From NCBI RefSeq assembly GCF_047948215.1, contig NC_134460.1, forward strand, positions 130,130,824 to 130,194,823: a stretch of DNA of 64,000 nucleotides, given 5' to 3'. A program made the position numbers and the translations under genes. The notes below the pieces were generated by a model. That model made no database searches. It was not told where the DNA came from and saw nothing but the letters and a program-made list of their open reading frames with translations. This document shows, piece by piece, positions 60,518 to 64,000 of this stretch. Source of the stretch: Lycorma delicatula. Its lineage: Eukaryota > Arthropoda > Insecta > Hemiptera > Fulgoridae. Every line of letters starts with the position of its first letter. Position 1 is the stretch's first letter.

Positions 60518-60870
60518 ATCTGATGTAGATACCACATGACTTGTACGCCTATGGAATTACATATACACATATTTTTAAAATGAAAAGTTCATAAAATTTT
60601 ATTTCATTAGTAACTTCTGATATTTTTTCATTTTTTTTTATTTTTATTGTTATTATTGAATTATTTATTGTAATTTTTTTTTTGCAATCAGAGGTTAATA
60701 ATTATTAATAAATCAATATATTTAAATTAAAAAAGAGGAGTCAGATTCGAAACGATGTGCCTTCTCCATATAAGATCCAAATATTTCATTAATTAAAATT
60801 TCATTTGGCTATAACTCTGGAACCAATGAAAATAAGTACCACTTCTAATATATCGTTGAAAAGCTCTCAA
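60518..60870 (-). mobile_element. ACTTCC-repeat, copy 6 (truncated)
   Basis: Begins TCTGATGTAGATACCACATG and keeps the minus-strand box-B-like motif (mutated, plus bases about 60739-60753), TTAATTAAAATTTCATTTGG and AACTCTGGAACCAATGAAAA. It stops at AAGCTCTCAA, where an inverted repeat begins, and the second half of the unit is absent. Confidence 0.7.
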
Positions 60871-61004
60871 GACATTAAAATTGAAATATGTGAATTAAAA
60901 CATTATAAAACATTAAAATCATAACAACCGGTCATCATTGTATATTTTATCATCAAAATCATTGTTATGATTTTAATATTTTATAACGTTTTAATTTTAA
61001 TGTC
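60871..61004. mobile_element. 134-bp inverted-repeat element at the edge of copy 6
   Basis: The arms 60871-60927 and 60962-61004 are inverted: GACATTAAAATT and AATTTTAATGTC at the tips, AATCATAACAA and TTGTTATGATT at the inner ends. The left arm has about 14 extra bases. It adjoins the broken ACTTCC-repeat exactly. Confidence 0.7.
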
Positions 61005-61258
61005 TTTAAATTGTATGAAAACTTATCTGCTGATCATGGTAATAACCGAAAGTACTAGACAAATTGTTGGTAAGGTTGATTTTCATTTAATTTTTTATCA
61101 AACTAATCTTGTATAACAACGGTATAAAATGTGTGAAAAATTTAACATAAATTTAATTAAAAAAACATTACAAATACCGATTTAAGAAATTATTAAATAA
61201 TAAATAAGAAAATTTATAATCATATCAACAAACAATATAATTATAGTAATAAAATTAC

Positions 61259-61394
61259 CAATTCTTGATCTTGTTGGTGGCAGGTTGTCCAACTTAGGAG
61301 CTTGGAAAATACGAGCTGTAGCATTTTCTGCTACTACTACTACAATATAAAATACGAACAGACTGACGACTAACGGTGGCGGTAAAGTTGGCAT
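61259..61394 (-). CDS. Candidate first coding exon of a secreted protein
   Basis: Reading from ATG at 61394-61392, 45 codons: MPTLPPPLVVSLFVFYIVVV then VAENATARIFQAPKLDNLPP and TRSRI. Residues ~8-21 form a hydrophobic core and an A-T-A sequence follows, as in a cleavable signal peptide; NAT is an N-glycosylation sequon but lies at the likely cleavage site. After ATTG, a GTAATT at 61258-61253 can serve as a splice donor (phase 1), and beyond it the frame turns AT-rich and low complexity, as an intron would. The exon is less AT-rich than the DNA around it, and I found no sign of repeat origin. No matching second exon was found to the left. The family is not recognised. It could be a chance open frame. 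Confidence 0.4.
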
Positions 61395-61500
61395 ACTGAT
61401 AATAAAAAAATATCACACAAGATAGTTCATAACAAACAACGGTACAGAACAACGCACAGCACTAACACCGTTAATAAACAAACTACTTAGAACACTGACC
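61395..61500 (-). promoter_or_regulatory. Possible promoter initiator and 5' leader
   Basis: On the minus strand a GGTCAGTGTTC motif (TCAGTG at plus bases 61493-61498) is close to the arthropod initiator TCAGTY and would give a leader of about 100 bases before the ATG. No TATA box is seen upstream. The bases just before the ATG (TTTTTTTATTATCAG) could instead be a splice acceptor, which would place the true promoter further away. Confidence 0.25.
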
Positions 61501-62730
61501 AAGCTTGGACCGGGGAAAGCAACCAGCTGAGAACTCTCCCCTCTTAGTGTTCAAACCGACTCCATGAAATTTTAACATCCATCTGTTGTATTAAGAATAC
61601 CTTACGATAAACATTCCCAAGGACCTTGCTAAAACACGTTCTATTGGTAGTTACAACTAACGCTAAGTGTATATATCTAACAGTATTTAGAAATTAAATC
61701 CAGTTATATTGTTATAAAAAAAATAATATAAAAAAATTAATTTCCTTTCTTACACAAAGATATTTCCTTTCCTATGATGCTGTTACATAAATTATACAAA
61801 TATAAATGATGATTATAGTTAGTGTTTTTGTTTCTCATTTTTTTTTTTTTTTACATAACACTTAAAACAGTTGTTTTTTTAGAAGGGTGTTAAACATATT
61901 ACTATTAGAATCTTTACACAATCTTTCTGTTACATACTTAATTTTACTTTCAAAAGAACATATAAAAAATAATTTTGTATTTATTACAGAGGTTTCTCAC
62001 TCGTTAAAAATGTATAATGATATAACGATAAAGGTACTGTAATTTTCTTCATAATTTTCTCCAACCAGGTTTAAAAATTAAAACTGTAATCAAGTTAAAC
62101 TAAGAAATATTTCATCTACATCAATTTAATTCTTACTCTGACTGTAAGGGCTACAGACAACGTAACTTTAATTGAAGTTTAACTGTTCACAGCAATTTAC
62201 TTTCTTTTATTTTTTTAAGTTAGAGATTTTCAATTCGACTTGTATGTATTAATGTCTCTCAAACTTTGGCCTAATTTCTGCTTCAAGGCTAAAACGAAAC
62301 CGTACTGAAATTCTTGAAACGTAAATAGAGAGGTAAATTTAATAGTTTCGTATGGTTTTTCACTTGAAAAATTTTCTACATTTTTTTTTCCAAAATTCTA
62401 TTTGTTTATTGTTATACAATTATCACTACTTTTGCTGGCCTTTCAAAGCCATCCTATATATAACACATCTCCTTAACAGCATCCTGCATACTACGTGCTT
62501 CCCGACAGAGTGAAAAGTTTCACAAATGGTCATGATTCCGAAACTAGGTAAAGTGGTGCATGAGGTATCTTCGTGTAGATCTAAAACGTTTGAGAAACCC
62601 TTTCTTCAGAGGTTGTGGCCTGTTCTTGAACATGGTCATGTTTGTGACTATTAGTTCAGCTGCTTCCGAGGTGGTCACTTTAATATTGAGCAAACGCATA
62701 CACTTGAGGTTGTAAAACTGATCCATGTCA
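61501..62730. other. Spacer, no gene recognised
   Basis: Moderately AT-rich. A 60-codon minus-strand frame at 62544-62726 lacks a recognised domain. No defined repeat. Confidence 0.45.
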
Positions 62731-62734
62731 GGTT

Positions 62735-63420
62735 CTGTTTTATATTCTTATCTTCACAGCGGACTTTCCGACTACGGTCAATGTCACTGTTCTTTCTTTT
62801 GCCGATGACACGGCTCTTCTGGCTGTCGATGTTGACTCTCAAGTAAACGACAATCTGAATTAGACCAAATCAACGGATGGCTGTTAAGTTTGAGGATTAC
62901 AGTTAATCAAGCGAAGTCGAGTCATATGTCATTCGCAATGAGGAGAGGAGACTGCTCAGCTGTCCATCTCAAAGATGTTTTGATACCACATGCTCAAAAT
63001 GTACGGAATCTTGGTCTTCATCTTGATCACGTAAGAGAAAAGAACTGAATATTAAGTTTAATAAATGTACTGGTTGCTGAGCAAGAGGTCACAGCTTTCA
63101 CTATCCAACAAACAGTTATTGTACACTACAATCCTGAAACCGATTTGGACCTATGGGATACAGTTTTGGGGTACAATAAGCAGCGGTATCGTCGAGATTA
63201 TACAGCGATTCCAAAATAAATTACTGAAGAGCATCACGGAGGCGCCATGGTTCGTAATAAACAGTGAAATCCACGAATACCTGGGTTTACCGTATGTTCC
63301 AGAAGAAATACAGCGCTTCGGTACAAAATATAGATTGCGACAAAACAACTACGTAAACAATTTAGCTTAATAACCTTGTAGACAATAGTGAAGACGTTAG
63401 AAAGTTTTATATAGGTCTAA
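62735..63420 (+). pseudogene. Jockey-type reverse transcriptase fragment 3
   Basis: Motif C region: LIFTADFPTTVNVTV-like, then SFADDTALLAVDVDSQ (catalytic FADD, near 62793-62840). After frame changes it continues NVRNLGLHLDH-like near 63000. The open piece 63065-63370 then has SQLSLSNKQLLYTTILKPIW, TYGIQFWGT, IIQRFQNKLLKSITEAPWFV and EIHEYLGLPYVPEEIQRF. This is the RT thumb and C-terminal part of jockey-clade LINEs. It covers the same part of the protein as the fragments at 22.7-23.1 and 25.3-25.9 kb. Stops at several places; the N-terminal RT and endonuclease are absent. Confidence 0.8.
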
Positions 63421-63764
63421 TACGATTCCACGTATTAGACCTTGGTGACTTTATGTGATTTAAAGTGGAACTGCATCAACTTAGATAATTGTCGGATTTT
63501 ATGTTGATTAGTTATCTGATAAATTTATTGTATTTATATTACTTTTTACTACTTCTTCTTTTATCTAGTAGTAATATATAATTCAGTTTATCTACCAATT
63601 TCACATATTGCATTGTTTAAATCTATTAAAGATTCTTAACTATTTTATTATTTCAATCAGAATAAATAATATAACAAAATAAAATTTATTTAAACAGTTT
63701 TACGATAAAACGTTTTAGGTAACATTTTTGATTATCTTGTACCTGCTCTCTCATCAAATTGCAT
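63421..63764. other. AT-rich spacer, no gene seen
   Basis: No feature recognised. A small palindrome, AGGTCTAATACG and CGTATTAGACCT, lies at 63413-63445 around the boundary. Confidence 0.5.
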
Positions 63765-63985
63765 ATAAGCAATGTTTAAACGTTCCATATAATAAGAAAA
63801 AAAAATTTATAAAACCCTTACCGGCCCGACTTCATTTATTAAACAAGGAATAATTATAAGAATGATATTATTTCTGTAAATGTGATATGTATTACATATA
63901 AATGAAATCGGACCGGTAAGAGTTTTGTAAACAAATTTTATTTATTTTTTTGCTTATTATATGGAACGCTTAAACATTGTTTATT
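63765..63985. mobile_element. ~220-bp foldback element (MITE-like)
   Basis: Left ATAAGCAATGTTTAAACGTT (63765 on) matches right AACGCTTAAACATTGTTTAT (to 63985) in inverted orientation. The match continues inward (CCATATAATAAG, then CCCTTACCGGCCCGACTTCA against GAAATCGGACCGGTAAGAG). The arms are about 75 bases with a core of about 70. No coding capacity. Confidence 0.75.
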
Positions 63986-64000
63986 ATCTATTATTGTATA

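Noticed and set aside
62544..62726. 60-codon minus-strand frame
   Set aside because: No domain; lies against the start of the plus-strand jockey fragment.
1..64000. CRISPR array or prokaryotic defence system
   Set aside because: No regularly spaced repeats, no cas-like proteins and no operon structure; the content is eukaryotic transposons.

Overview
This window looks like a stretch of repeat-rich, strongly A+T-rich insect nuclear DNA. I saw no bacterial-style operons, rRNA or CRISPR. The transposon types and the repeat set fit a sap-sucking hemipteran best, but that assignment is inference from memory of the families, not a search result. Nearly everything that can be identified is a mobile element or its remains, separated by AT-rich sequence with (TA)n and (CA)n microsatellites.

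Layout, left to right. 1-672 is the 3' end of an R1-like non-LTR retrotransposon. 4600-5640 is a decayed mariner. 8-16 kb holds three copies (of seven in the window) of a ~0.6-0.7 kb repeat with ACTTCCTTGTACG inverted ends; one copy is split by a 481-bp foldback element. 17.6-18.4 kb has a tRNA-derived SINE, a polypurine tract and a small inverted-repeat element. 22.7-26.4 kb has two antisense jockey-type RT fragments, a fourth-listed repeat copy and a SINE with a perfect 14-bp target duplication. 29.17-30.27 kb is a Tc1/mariner-superfamily element with recognisable but damaged transposase. 33.2-38.4 kb is the main feature: a 5'-truncated I-type non-LTR retrotransposon with the C-terminal part of ORF1 (CCHC knuckle), then APE endonuclease, reverse transcriptase (YVDD), RNase H and a C-terminal zinc finger, read across four single-base frameshifts and one stop. 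38.5-39.5 kb is another copy of the ACTTCC repeat. 40-56 kb contains SINEs, a possible Penelope-type fragment, a nested palindromic element (47.6-48.3 kb), a third mariner relic (53 kb) and long AT-rich stretches. 57.4-58.3 kb is an intronless, broken copy of an unnamed arthropod protein family. 60-61 kb holds more repeat copies. 61.26-61.39 kb (minus) is the only candidate host exon: a start codon, a signal peptide and a plausible splice donor. 62.7-63.4 kb is a third jockey-type RT fragment, and the window ends in another foldback element.

The elements relate to one another: the SINEs have tRNA-like heads and tails that match LINE 3' ends, including the LINE at 33-38 kb, so the window shows both partners of a SINE/LINE pair. 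I found no convincing new biological system. The most useful leads are the ACTTCC repeat family, the nested foldback elements, the SINE tail exchange, the homopolymer pattern of the LINE frameshifts and the signal-peptide exon.
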